From: Pseudonocardia sediminis
GTDB lineage: Bacteria; Actinomycetota; Actinomycetes; Mycobacteriales; Pseudonocardiaceae
DNA length: 64,000 bases
NCBI RefSeq assembly: GCF_004217185.1
Contig: NZ_SHKL01000001.1
Coordinates: 5,764,001-5,828,000 of the forward strand
Direction: 5' to 3'
Below are positions 16,534 to 24,079 of this stretch, one piece after another. A program made the translations under genes and the position numbers. The first letter of the stretch is position 1. Each line of letters opens with the position of its first letter. The notes under the pieces are model-generated. The model saw nothing but the letters and a program-made list of their open reading frames with translations, had not been told where the DNA came from and made no database searches.

Positions 16534-17766
16534 TCATCCTCCAGCTGGAAGTGCGGAACGCGTGGTGGGTGCGCTGTCGCCCCGGTCGGACACGCCGAGG
16601 CGGGCCGGCAGCCGCATGGTGAACGTCGAGCCGGTGCCCGGGCTGCTCCACAGCCGGACCTCTCCCCCGTGGTTGGCGCACACGTGCTTGACGATCGCGA
16701 GGCCGAGCCCGGTGCCCCCGGTGGCCCGGGAACGGGCGGGGTCGACCCGGAAGAACCGCTCGAACACCCGCTGCTGGTGCTCGGCGGCGATGCCGATCCC
16801 CCGGTCGGTGACCGCGATCTCCACCGAGCCGTCCACCGCGCGCCGGGTCACCGACACCGACGAGTCCGCGGACGAGTAGGCGATCGCGTTCTCGACCAGG
16901 TTGGTCAGGGCCGTGACCAGCAGCGTCCGGTCCCCGTCGACGACCAGGCCGGACGCCGGATCGGCGGTGATCTCGACCGCGCCGGACTCCGCGGAGCTGC
17001 GACTGCGCGCGAGCGCCTCGGCCACGACGTCGTCGACCTCGACGGCGGCCAGCTCGGGCAGCCGCTCGGCGCCGGTCAGGCGGGAGAGCGCGATCAGCTC
17101 GGTGACCAGGTTCCCCAGCCGGTTGGCCTCGCGCAGGATCTTGTCGCCGAACCGGCGGACCTCGACGGCGTCGTCGGCCGACTCCTCGGCCGGCTCCAGC
17201 CCGTCGAGGGTGTCGAGCAGCGCCTCGGCGAGCAGTGCGATCGCCCCGACCGGGGTCTTGAGCTCGTGCGAGACGTTCGCGACGAAGTCGCGCCGGGTCG
17301 CCTCCAGCCGCGAGACCTCCGAGGTGTCCACGGCCTCGACGAGGGTGAACCCGTCACCCAGCGCCCGGACCCTGGCCTGCACCGCGACCGGCCCGCGCGG
17401 CGAACGCTCGAGCGGGGACAGGTCGACCTCCATCCGGGACCCACCGGCCAGCACCCGCTGGCAGGCGGCCCAGGCCCGGGGGTCGAGCCGGACGTCGTCG
17501 ACGACGACGCGCAGCGCGTCGGCCCGCGGGTTGTGCGCCACCACGTCACCGTTGCCGGCGATCACCGCCAGGCCGGAGCCGGACTGGCGGAACGTGCGGT
17601 GCAGGAGGTCGGCGAGCGCGGGGGCCGCCCGGTCGGCCGGATGCCCCCGGTCCCGGCGGCGGGCCGACGGGGAGGGGGAGCTGCCGAGTGCGCGATGCGC
17701 CACGGCACCGGCCAGGAGGCCGAGACCGAGCGCGACGGCCGCGATCAGCCACGCAAGCGTGGTCAC
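16534..17766 (-). CDS. senX3: Sensor histidine kinase SenX3
   Basis: The 410-residue protein has an N-terminal TM helix (2-24), a PAS-like segment (about 60-150), the H box FVANVSHELKTPVGAI with His167, and a full ATP-binding domain (NLVENAIAYS, TDRGIGIAAEH, GTGLGLAIVKHV). Only one clear TM helix is visible. It should autophosphorylate and pass phosphate to RegX3, with phosphate sensing via the Pst/PhoU system known for mycobacteria. GTG 17766 is 6 bases after TACTAT, which indicates a leaderless transcript. Confidence 0.94.
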   Translation of the reverse strand: MTTLAWLIAAVALGLGLLAGAVAHRALGSSPSPSARRRDRGHPADRAAPALADLLHRTFRQSGSGLAVIAGNGDVVAHNPRADALRVVVDDVRLDPRAWAACQRVLAGGSRMEVDLSPLERSPRGPVAVQARVRALGDGFTLVEAVDTSEVSRLEATRRDFVANVSHELKTPVGAIALLAEALLDTLDGLEPAEESADDAVEVRRFGDKILREANRLGNLVTELIALSRLTGAERLPELAAVEVDDVVAEALARSRSSAESGAVEITADPASGLVVDGDRTLLVTALTNLVENAIAYSSADSSVSVTRRAVDGSVEIAVTDRGIGIAAEHQQRVFERFFRVDPARSRATGGTGLGLAIVKHVCANHGGEVRLWSSPGTGSTFTMRLPARLGVSDRGDSAPTTRSALPAGG

Positions 17767-17772
17767 GGCCGC

Positions 17773-17778
17773 ATAGTA
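17773..17778 (-). promoter_or_regulatory. Leaderless -10 element of senX3-regX3
   Basis: TACTAT on the minus strand, 6 bases before GTG 17766. It is among the best -10 matches in the window. The PHO-box-like repeat lies about 90 bases upstream of it. Confidence 0.6.
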
Positions 17779-17860
17779 GGCATCACCGGCACCGCGGACA
17801 CAGGCGTCGACCCCGGATGGTGACCCGCCCGACGCTCTGACGAGCCAGTATTCGGCGCCC

Positions 17861-17882
17861 GTTCACCCGCGGTTCAGCCTCG
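17861..17882. promoter_or_regulatory. PHO-box-like tandem repeat upstream of senX3-regX3
   Basis: Two adjacent 11-base units, GTTCACCCGCG (17861-17871) and GTTCAGCCTCG (17872-17882). The first fits the PhoP-box direct-repeat unit known from Streptomyces (G-G/T-TCA-YYY-R-G/C-G) at all positions and the second keeps GTTCA. It lies between the gpm stop and the senX3 start, so autoregulation by phosphorylated RegX3 is likely; reading direction is opposite to senX3. Confidence 0.6.
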
Positions 17883-17898
17883 GGGTCGCGCAGCGCGA

Positions 17899-18633
17899 CT
17901 ACCGACCCTGGTTCGCCACTCCGGCGATGGCCTCCTGCGCCGCGTCCGGGTCGAGATAGCGACCACCCGGGGTCGAGGGCATGAACTCGGAGTTCAGGTC
18001 GTAGACGAGCGGGATGCCGGTCGGGATGTTCAGCCCGGCGATGTCGGCGTCGGAGATGCCGTCGAGGTACTTCACGAGGGCGCGCAGCGAGTTGCCGTGC
18101 GCGGCGAGCAGCACGGTCCTCCCGGCGCGCAGGTCCGGCACCACCGACTCGTGCCAGTAGGGCAGGAACCGGTCGACGACGTCGGCCAGGCACTCGGTCA
18201 GCGGCGCGTCGATCCCGGCGTAGCGCGGGTCGGCGTCCTGGGAGAACTCGGTGCCCTTCTCGATCTCCGGCGGCGGCGTGTCGTAGGACCGGCGCCAGAG
18301 CATGAACTGCTCCTCGCCGTAGGTCTCCAGGGTCTGCTTCTTGTCCTTGCCCTGCAGCGCGCCGTAGTGCCGTTCGTTGAGACGCCAGTCGCGCACGACC
18401 GGGATCCAGTGCCGGTCCGCCGCGTCGAGCGCGAGGTTCGCGGTGGCGATCGCGCGGCGCAGCAGCGAGGTGTGCACGACGTCGGGGAGCACGCCGCTCT
18501 CGGCCAGCAGCTCGCCGCCGCGGCGGGCCTCGCCCTCGCCCTTCTCGGACAGCGGGACGTCCACCCAGCCGGTGAACAGGTTCTCCGCGTTCCAGACGCT
18601 CTGGCCGTGTCGCAGCAGTACGAGAGTCGACAT
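17899..18633 (-). CDS. gpmA: 2,3-bisphosphoglycerate-dependent phosphoglycerate mutase
   Basis: The 244-residue protein begins LVLLRHGQSVWN (catalytic phosphohistidine His9), has LNERHYGALQGKDK with the proton-donor glutamate, and ends with the second catalytic histidine in LLAAHGNSLRALVKYL. It interconverts 3- and 2-phosphoglycerate in glycolysis. Size is standard. It precedes senX3-regX3 on the same strand, as gpm1 (Rv0489) does in M. tuberculosis. Confidence 0.95.
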   Translation of the reverse strand: MSTLVLLRHGQSVWNAENLFTGWVDVPLSEKGEGEARRGGELLAESGVLPDVVHTSLLRRAIATANLALDAADRHWIPVVRDWRLNERHYGALQGKDKKQTLETYGEEQFMLWRRSYDTPPPEIEKGTEFSQDADPRYAGIDAPLTECLADVVDRFLPYWHESVVPDLRAGRTVLLAAHGNSLRALVKYLDGISDADIAGLNIPTGIPLVYDLNSEFMPSTPGGRYLDPDAAQEAIAGVANQGR

Positions 18634-18650
18634 GCGCGACAGCCTGCCAG

Positions 18651-19118
18651 CTAGCCCGTCTGCCCGTCCGGCAGCTGTGACAGGACCGCCCCCAGGATGT
18701 CCCGCAGCTGGCCCACCTGCTCGCTGCTCAGCGCGTCGAACAGGTGGGTCCGCACGGCGCGGACGTGTGCGGGTGCCGCGGCGACGAGCGCGGCGTGCCC
18801 GGTGTCGGTGAGCTGGGCCAGGGTGCTGCGACGGTCGTCGGCACAGGGACGGCGCAGCACCCAGGACTGCAGCTCCAGCCGTTTGACCGCGTGCGAGATC
18901 CGGCTCTGCGAGCTCTGGGTGATCTCGGCCAGGTCGGTCATCCGCAGCGTGCGCTGCGGAGCCTCGGAGAGCATGGCCAGGATCTGGTAGTAGGCCAGCG
19001 GCATCCCGGCGTCGCGCTGCATCTGCCGGTCCAGGGCGCCGTCGAGCCGGGCGGTGGTGGCGAGCAGCGTCATCCAGGCGTGCCGTTCCCGCCCGTCGAG
19101 CCACCGCACGTCGTCCAT
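18651..19118 (-). CDS. MarR family transcriptional regulator
   Basis: The 155-residue protein has the MarR winged helix: LRMTDLAEITQSSQSRISHAVKRLE region (seen here as LAEITQSSQSRISHAV), a wing (CADDRRSTLAQLTDTGHAAL) and flanking dimerisation helices. ATG 19118 follows TACGGT with a 6-base gap; a GTG at 19121 is adjacent. It is divergent from a VOC-family gene and the shared intergenic region holds a perfect 11-bp inverted repeat, so it probably represses itself and that gene. Ligand unknown. Confidence 0.88.
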   Translation of the reverse strand: MDDVRWLDGRERHAWMTLLATTARLDGALDRQMQRDAGMPLAYYQILAMLSEAPQRTLRMTDLAEITQSSQSRISHAVKRLELQSWVLRRPCADDRRSTLAQLTDTGHAALVAAAPAHVRAVRTHLFDALSSEQVGQLRDILGAVLSQLPDGQTG

Positions 19119-19124
19119 CACGCC

Positions 19125-19130
19125 ACCGTA
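19125..19130 (-). promoter_or_regulatory. Leaderless -10 element of the marR gene
   Basis: TACGGT on the minus strand, 6 bases before ATG 19118. The left arm of the inverted repeat (19132-19142) begins immediately upstream, so a bound repressor would cover this promoter. Confidence 0.5.
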
Positions 19131-19131
19131 C

Positions 19132-19177
19132 TTGAACTCTCATGTTTTCACGCGTACCGTATCGATTGAGAGTTCAA
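19132..19177. promoter_or_regulatory. Inverted-repeat operator between divergent marR and VOC genes
   Basis: TTGAACTCTCA (19132-19142) and TGAGAGTTCAA (19167-19177) form a perfect 11-bp inverted repeat with a 24-base spacer. The stretch is much richer in A/T than its surroundings. It is the only structured element between the two genes and fits a MarR operator pair. A dimer could bind each arm or bridge both. Confidence 0.7.
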
Positions 19178-19205
19178 CCAGTTGTCCCGACCGAGGAGAC
19201 CCCCC

Positions 19206-19709
19206 GTGCCCGTCCAGCGCCTCAACCACGCCGTCCTCTACGTCCGCGACCTGGACCGCAGCCTGGCCTTCTACACCGAGGCGCTGGGCTTCCGGCAGGT
19301 CGCCGGGATCCCCGGCAAGGCCGCGTTCCTGCAGGCCGAGGGCTCCTCAAACGACCACGACCTGGGCCTGTTCGCGGTCGGTGCGGACGCGGTGTCGTCG
19401 GCCGCCGGGCGCGGCTCGGTCGGGCTCTACCACCTGGCGTGGGAGGTCGACACGCTCGCCGAGCTGGCCCGGATCTCCGACGTGCTCACCGCCCGCGGGG
19501 CGCTGGTCGGCGCCTCCGACCACGGGTCGACCAAGGCGCTCTACGCCCAGGACCCGGACGGTCTGGAGTTCGAGGTGAGCTGGCTGGTGCCGGCCGCGCA
19601 GCTGGACGACGACCACGAGATGCGCATCGCCCGGCTCGACCTGCCGGCCGAGATCGCGCGCTACGGCGCGCAGACCCGCGGCGGCGTCGGGGTGTCCGTC
19701 CCGGCCTGA
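19206..19709 (+). CDS. VOC family (glyoxalase/dioxygenase-type) protein
   Basis: The 167-residue protein carries one glyoxalase/bleomycin-resistance/dioxygenase fold: LNHAVLYVRDLDRSLAFYTEALGF at the N-terminus (quoted as LNHAVLYVRDL and AFYTEALGF), YHLAWEVD, and YAQDPDGLEFEVSW with the metal-ligand glutamate. It is probably a metal-dependent detoxification or ring-cleavage enzyme. GTG 19206 is chosen because GAGGAG lies 6-7 bases upstream. Its divergent MarR partner suggests induction by a small, possibly aromatic or electrophilic, compound. Confidence 0.82.
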   Translation: MPVQRLNHAVLYVRDLDRSLAFYTEALGFRQVAGIPGKAAFLQAEGSSNDHDLGLFAVGADAVSSAAGRGSVGLYHLAWEVDTLAELARISDVLTARGALVGASDHGSTKALYAQDPDGLEFEVSWLVPAAQLDDDHEMRIARLDLPAEIARYGAQTRGGVGVSVPA

Positions 19710-19717
19710 GCCGGCGG

Positions 19718-20476
19718 CTACTCCGCCAGGTCGACCCGGTAGCCGGCGCTGTCGGAGAACTGCGCGGTGACGGTGAACCGGTCGCCGCGCACGAGCGTGT
19801 GCCGCCACTCCACGGCGCGGCCCTCGGCCATCCCGCAGCGCTCGATCACCAGCGCCGCGACGCCCTCGTCGATCCCGAGCAGATGCCGCTCGCCCTCGGC
19901 CGGCACGACGGCCCGGATGTTCTCGCGGCCGCCGGTGACCCGGATCCCGCAGCGGCGGCGGTACTCGTCGTAGAGGCCGGTGTGGCTGAAGTCGACGTCG
20001 AGCAGCGGCGCGGCGAGCTCCTCGGGCAGCCACACCCGGTCCACGGCCAGCGGCTCGGCGTCGGCCAGGCGCAGCCGTTCCAGGTGCACCAGCGGCGTCG
20101 ACTCCTCCAGGCCCAGCCGCGCGGCGATCACTCCGTCGGCGCGCACGTCGAACTGGCGCACGACGCTGCGCTGCGTCCGCCCGGTCGCCTCGACGGCCCG
20201 GTAGAGGCTGTAGGGGGCGCTGAGCGGCTGCTCGATCGCGGTCGGCTCGGCGCGCCGGGCGACCCGCCCGCGGGTGGCGACGACGGCGCCGTCGTCGCGC
20301 ATCCGCCGCAGCGCCTCGCGCACGGTGTGCCGGCTGACCTCGTACTCCGCGGCCAGGGCGAACTCGCTGGGCAGGGCGGCGTCGAAGTCACCGCCGTCGA
20401 GGCGCTCGCGCAGGTCGGTCAGAAGCTGCTGCCACAGCGGCTGTCCGTTCCCACGGACCAGAGTCCGCCCGCCCAT
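19718..20476 (-). CDS. GntR family transcriptional regulator (UTRA type)
   Basis: The 252-residue protein has an N-terminal GntR winged helix (LPSEFALAAEYEVSRHTVREAL region, with VSRHTVREALRRM) and a C-terminal UTRA ligand-binding domain (TPLVHLERLRLADAEPLAVDRVWLP region, GVAALVIERCGMAEGRAVEW region). It lies directly downstream of an amino-acid permease on the same strand, so an amino acid or related compound is a plausible effector. No clear operator was recognised. Confidence 0.85.
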   Translation of the reverse strand: MGGRTLVRGNGQPLWQQLLTDLRERLDGGDFDAALPSEFALAAEYEVSRHTVREALRRMRDDGAVVATRGRVARRAEPTAIEQPLSAPYSLYRAVEATGRTQRSVVRQFDVRADGVIAARLGLEESTPLVHLERLRLADAEPLAVDRVWLPEELAAPLLDVDFSHTGLYDEYRRRCGIRVTGGRENIRAVVPAEGERHLLGIDEGVAALVIERCGMAEGRAVEWRHTLVRGDRFTVTAQFSDSAGYRVDLAE

Positions 20477-20537
20477 GTCCGCCCCCTCGCACCGTCCGTG
20501 TCGCGTGACCAGGGTAAACGGCGGGTGACGGGAGCCC

Positions 20538-21977
20538 TCAGCGCGGCCCGGACCGGCCCGCGCGCACCACGGCCCCCTTCTGCCGCCGGGTGACGACGAT
20601 CGAGACGACCACCACCACGAGCGCGATCAGCGCCGTCATCGCGAGGTTGAACCGGGAGTCCGAGTCGGGCGCGACGGCCATGTAGACGAGCACGAGCGGG
20701 ATCACCACCACGACCGCCCAGGTCAGGTACGGGTAGCCCCACATCCGGACCGGCATCGCCGTGCCGTCGCGTTCGAGCAGGCGGCGCATCCGCAGCTGCG
20801 ACACCGCGATCACCAGGTAGACCAGCAGCGCGACCGCACCGGACGTGGCCAGCAGCGCGGCGAAGACCTCCTCCGGGAACGCGTAGTTCGCGATCACGGT
20901 GACGAACCCGATCGCCGTCGACGCGAGCACCGCGACCCGCGGGACCCCGCCACCGGTCGTCCGGGTCACCGCGGGCGGCGCCTGCCCGCGCTTGCCGAGG
21001 GAGAACAGCATCCGCGACGCCGTATAGAGCGCCGAGTTCAGGCAGCTCGCCACCGCGACCAGCACCACGACGTCGACGATGATCTTCGCGCCCGGGACCC
21101 CGAGCACCTCGAGCGCGGCCTGGTAGGAGCCGTTCTCCGGCAGCCGCGGGTCGTTCCACGGCACGATCGCGACGACCAGCAGGATCGACGCCAGATAGAA
21201 GATCGAGATCCGCCAGATCACCGAGCGGGTGGCCTTGCCGATCCGCTCGGCCGGGTTCGCCGACTCGGCCGCGGCGATCGTCACGATCTCGGTGCCCATG
21301 AAGCTGAACATCGTGACCAGCACCGCGGCGATCACCGCGCCGAACCCGTTGGGCAGGAAACCGCCCACCTCGACGAGCCGGGACAGGCCGCTCACGTCGC
21401 CGTCCGCCCCGGGCAGCAGGCCGAGCACGGCGAGTGCGCCGAACACGATGAAGGCGATGATCGCGACGACCTTGAGCAGGGCGAACCAGAACTCGAACTC
21501 GCCGTAGTTGGCCACGTTGAACAGGTTCGTCGCGGTCAGCAACGCGGTGATGATCAGCGCCCACGTCCACTGCGGGACGGATGTGACCAGCGAGTTGAGG
21601 ATCGTCGCCGCGGCGGTGGCCTCGACCGGGATCACCAGCACCCAGAACCACCAATAGAGCCAGCCGACGGTGAACCCGGCCCACGGCCCGATCGAGCGGT
21701 CGGCGTAGGTGGAGAACGACCCCGAGTCCGGCTGCGCCGCCGCCATCTCCCCGAGCATCCGCATCACGAGCACGACCAGTGCCCCGGCGAACAGGTACGA
21801 CAGCAACACCGCCGGGCCCGCCGTCGAGATCGCGGTGCCGGAGCCGACGAACAACCCGGCCCCGATCACCCCCGCGATGCTGATCATCGTGACATGCCGG
21901 TCGCGCAGTCCCGCCTGCAGCTCGGTCCCCGCGCCGGTGTCCGTCCCGGTTCTCGGGCCGCTCTCGGTGTCCGCCAT
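20538..21977 (-). CDS. Amino acid permease, APC superfamily (GABA permease-like)
   Basis: The 479-residue protein has about twelve TM helices and the APC start signature ISIAGVIGAGLFVGSGTAI, followed by PAVLLSYLFAG and LGEMAAAQPDSGSFSTYA. It should import an amino acid by proton symport across the inner membrane; similarity is to the GabP/LysP/AnsP group. It precedes the GntR regulator and is divergent from tenA. Short direct repeats (TGTCGCCCCGC type) lie in its upstream region at about 22000-22040. Confidence 0.88.
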   Translation of the reverse strand: MADTESGPRTGTDTGAGTELQAGLRDRHVTMISIAGVIGAGLFVGSGTAISTAGPAVLLSYLFAGALVVLVMRMLGEMAAAQPDSGSFSTYADRSIGPWAGFTVGWLYWWFWVLVIPVEATAAATILNSLVTSVPQWTWALIITALLTATNLFNVANYGEFEFWFALLKVVAIIAFIVFGALAVLGLLPGADGDVSGLSRLVEVGGFLPNGFGAVIAAVLVTMFSFMGTEIVTIAAAESANPAERIGKATRSVIWRISIFYLASILLVVAIVPWNDPRLPENGSYQAALEVLGVPGAKIIVDVVVLVAVASCLNSALYTASRMLFSLGKRGQAPPAVTRTTGGGVPRVAVLASTAIGFVTVIANYAFPEEVFAALLATSGAVALLVYLVIAVSQLRMRRLLERDGTAMPVRMWGYPYLTWAVVVVIPLVLVYMAVAPDSDSRFNLAMTALIALVVVVVSIVVTRRQKGAVVRAGRSGPR

Positions 21978-22147
21978 GTCCCCGCCCCCGGTTCGTGCCG
22001 TGTCGCCCCGCTATGTCGCCCCGCCGTGTCACCCTGCAACGCTCGGGCGCCGCGTCATCGTGACCCCCGCGTCCCGCCCGCGCCAGGGGCCGTCCGGGTC
22101 CCACGACATCTCGGAACGGGCCGGAAACACCGGCGGAACCCGGGACC

Positions 22148-22153
22148 TAGCCT
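22148..22153 (+). promoter_or_regulatory. Leaderless -10 element of tenA-like gene
   Basis: TAGCCT, 6 bases before ATG 22160, with no ribosome site. A leaderless start leaves no room for a thiamine riboswitch. Confidence 0.55.
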
Positions 22154-22159
22154 GGGCAC

Positions 22160-22798
22160 ATGTCGTTCAGTGCGCAGCTGCGTGAGGCCACGGCCCCGGC
22201 CTGGGACGCCGCCGTCGGGCACCGGTTCGTCGACGAGCTGTGGTCCGGCTCGGTGCCGCGGGAGGTCCTGACCCGGTACCTGGTGCAGGACCACCAGTTC
22301 GTCGACGCGTTCACGGCCCTGATGGGCGCCGCCGTCGCGGGGGCGGACCGGGCGGAGCCGCGGGTGCGGCTGGCCCGGCAGCTCGGCCTGGTCGCGGGTC
22401 CGGAGAACGACTTCTTCGACCGCTCGCTGACCGCCCTCGGCGTCCCGGACGGCGACCGCACCGCGCCCGAGCTGCTGGCCCCGACGATCGGGTTCCGGGA
22501 CCTGATGGACGAGTCCCGGGTCGCGGGCTACCCGGAGGCGCTGGCCGTGCTGCTCGTCGCCGAGTGGCTCTACCTGGACTGGGCCACCCGCCCCGGTGCC
22601 GACGTCCCGGCCGATCCCATCCACACCGAGTGGATCGACCTGCACCGCGGGCCGGACTTCGAGTCCTGGGTGGCGTTCCTGCGGGCCGAGTTCGACCGGG
22701 CCGGCGAGGAGCTGAGCCCGCCGCGCCGCGAGGAGGTGGCGGCGATGTTCGTGCGCGCCGTCGACCTGGAGCTGGCGTTCTTCGACGCCGCCTACTGA
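22160..22798 (+). CDS. TenA family protein (thiaminase II-like, cysteine-free)
   Basis: The 212-residue all-helical protein has LVQDHQFVDAF, typical of TenA/PqqC proteins, and VAEWLYLDWA where canonical TenA has its catalytic cysteine segment. No cysteine occurs anywhere in the protein, so it belongs to the TenA_E type in which a glutamate pair replaces the nucleophile. Those proteins salvage thiamine-pyrimidine breakdown products. No other thiamine gene is nearby. Confidence 0.82.
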   Translation: MSFSAQLREATAPAWDAAVGHRFVDELWSGSVPREVLTRYLVQDHQFVDAFTALMGAAVAGADRAEPRVRLARQLGLVAGPENDFFDRSLTALGVPDGDRTAPELLAPTIGFRDLMDESRVAGYPEALAVLLVAEWLYLDWATRPGADVPADPIHTEWIDLHRGPDFESWVAFLRAEFDRAGEELSPPRREEVAAMFVRAVDLELAFFDAAY

Positions 22799-22804
22799 GA
22801 CGGT

Positions 22805-23230
22805 TCAGCGCAGGGTGACCACGGACTTCACGATGTTCGCCCGGGCCAGCACCGTGGCCTCGCAGGTGGCGACGACCGTGGTGAACGCCAGCCGCCCGGT
22901 ACGACGGTCGACCGAGCCGCGGAACTCGACCCGCTGCCCGGTCCGCGCCGCCGCGGCCAGGGTCGTCGACGTCGAGGCCGTGACGGCGTGCTCGGTCGGC
23001 GCGAGGTGCGGCAGCGTCGCGAGCAGTGCCGCCAGCTCGAGCCCGACGGCCAGCGCCCCGGCGTGGGTGCCGCCCGCGCCGTTGTCGGCCAGCTCGCCGA
23101 CGACGAACGCGGCGCCGGTCTGCGGCTCGGTAGCGTCGATCAGCTCGATGCCGAGCTCGCGTTGCAGCGGGACCCGCAGGGCCTGGGCGGCGCGGGCGGC
23201 GAGGTCGTCACCGGAGAGGAGTGCGGTCAT
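22805..23230 (-). CDS. PaaI-like hotdog thioesterase
   Basis: The 141-residue protein matches the hotdog/DUF4442-type fold: ELGIELIDATEPQTGAAFVV at the front and NGAGGTHAGALAVGLELAALLA in the long helix (quoted as GGTHAGALAVGLELAAL). It may hydrolyse acyl-CoA thioesters. ATG 23230. It lies after the DUF899 gene on the same strand and converges with tenA. Substrate unknown. Confidence 0.72.
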   Translation of the reverse strand: MTALLSGDDLAARAAQALRVPLQRELGIELIDATEPQTGAAFVVGELADNGAGGTHAGALAVGLELAALLATLPHLAPTEHAVTASTSTTLAAAARTGQRVEFRGSVDRRTGRLAFTTVVATCEATVLARANIVKSVVTLR

Positions 23231-23271
23231 GGCCGCCACCCTGGCATCCCGGGGTGACGACCGTCCGACCG

Positions 23272-23994
23272 TCAGGAGAAGTCCGGGACCGCTCCGTGCT
23301 TCGACCGGCCCTTCGGCTCCTCCCAGTCCTCCTGGCGCCCGAGCGCGGTGAGGTCGAGGAAGTAGTAGGAGCCACCGGTGGACTCCGCACCGCGGGCGTA
23401 CTGGGAGTACGTGTGGAACACCCGGTCGCCGTCGCGCAGGAAGCAGCTCATCCCCGGCAGCTCCATCGACTCCCCCTCCGGGATCTCGATCCCGAGCTCG
23501 GCCGCCGACCGGTAGTTGTACTCGGCCGGCGCCACCGACGGGTCGAGCGTCACGTGGAAGTCGTAGTTGAAGTCGCTGCCGTGCGAGGAGTACCAGGGGA
23601 ACGACCAGCCCTTCTCCGCCCGGTACTTCTCGATCTTCTCGATCGGTGCGCGGGAGACGTGGACCAGGTGCGTGTCGCGGGCGTGCAGGTGCTCGACCAG
23701 GCCGTCCGAGTGCTCGTCCGCGCCGGCGGTGCAGCTGCTGCAGCCCCTCTCCCAGGCCGGGTCGAACATGAAGTGCCCGACCATCAGCTGCCGGTAGCCG
23801 CCGAAGGCCTCGAGCAGCGACAGCGGCCCGTCCGGGCCGGTCAGCACGTAGTCCTTCGTGATCTCGACCATCGGCAGCCGGCGGCGGTCGGCGTTGAGCG
23901 CGTCGCGGGCGCGGGTCAGCTCCTTCTCCCGGGCCAGCAGGGCCACCCGGGCCTCCTGCCACTCCTCGCGGGACACCACGTCGGGAAGGGTCAT
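23272..23994 (-). CDS. DUF899 family thioredoxin-like protein
   Basis: The 240-residue protein has the family pattern: YVLTGPDGPLSLLEAFGGY, a thioredoxin-like WERGCSSCTAGAD motif, YRAEKGWSFPWYSSHGSDFN (quoted only in this form) and a conserved C-terminus. A bound redox-active cysteine pair (CSSC) is expected; no reaction is established. ATG 23994 is selected because AAGGAG lies 8 bases upstream, while the GTG at 24003 would sit on top of that site. Confidence 0.82.
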   Translation of the reverse strand: MTLPDVVSREEWQEARVALLAREKELTRARDALNADRRRLPMVEITKDYVLTGPDGPLSLLEAFGGYRQLMVGHFMFDPAWERGCSSCTAGADEHSDGLVEHLHARDTHLVHVSRAPIEKIEKYRAEKGWSFPWYSSHGSDFNYDFHVTLDPSVAPAEYNYRSAAELGIEIPEGESMELPGMSCFLRDGDRVFHTYSQYARGAESTGGSYYFLDLTALGRQEDWEEPKGRSKHGAVPDFS

Positions 23995-24079
23995 CGGTCT
24001 CACTCCTTGCGTTGCGGTACTGCGTCCACCGGTTCCGACCGGCTCGGTGGCGCAAACTCATCGCTGAGACGATGGCGGG

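Noticed and set aside
16500..16560. MIRU-type repeats between senX3 and regX3, as in M. tuberculosis
   Set aside because: The two genes are separated by a single base, so no repeat is present.
21978..22159. Thiamine riboswitch upstream of the TenA-like gene
   Set aside because: No conserved TPP-aptamer segments are visible, and the predicted transcription start coincides with the ATG.
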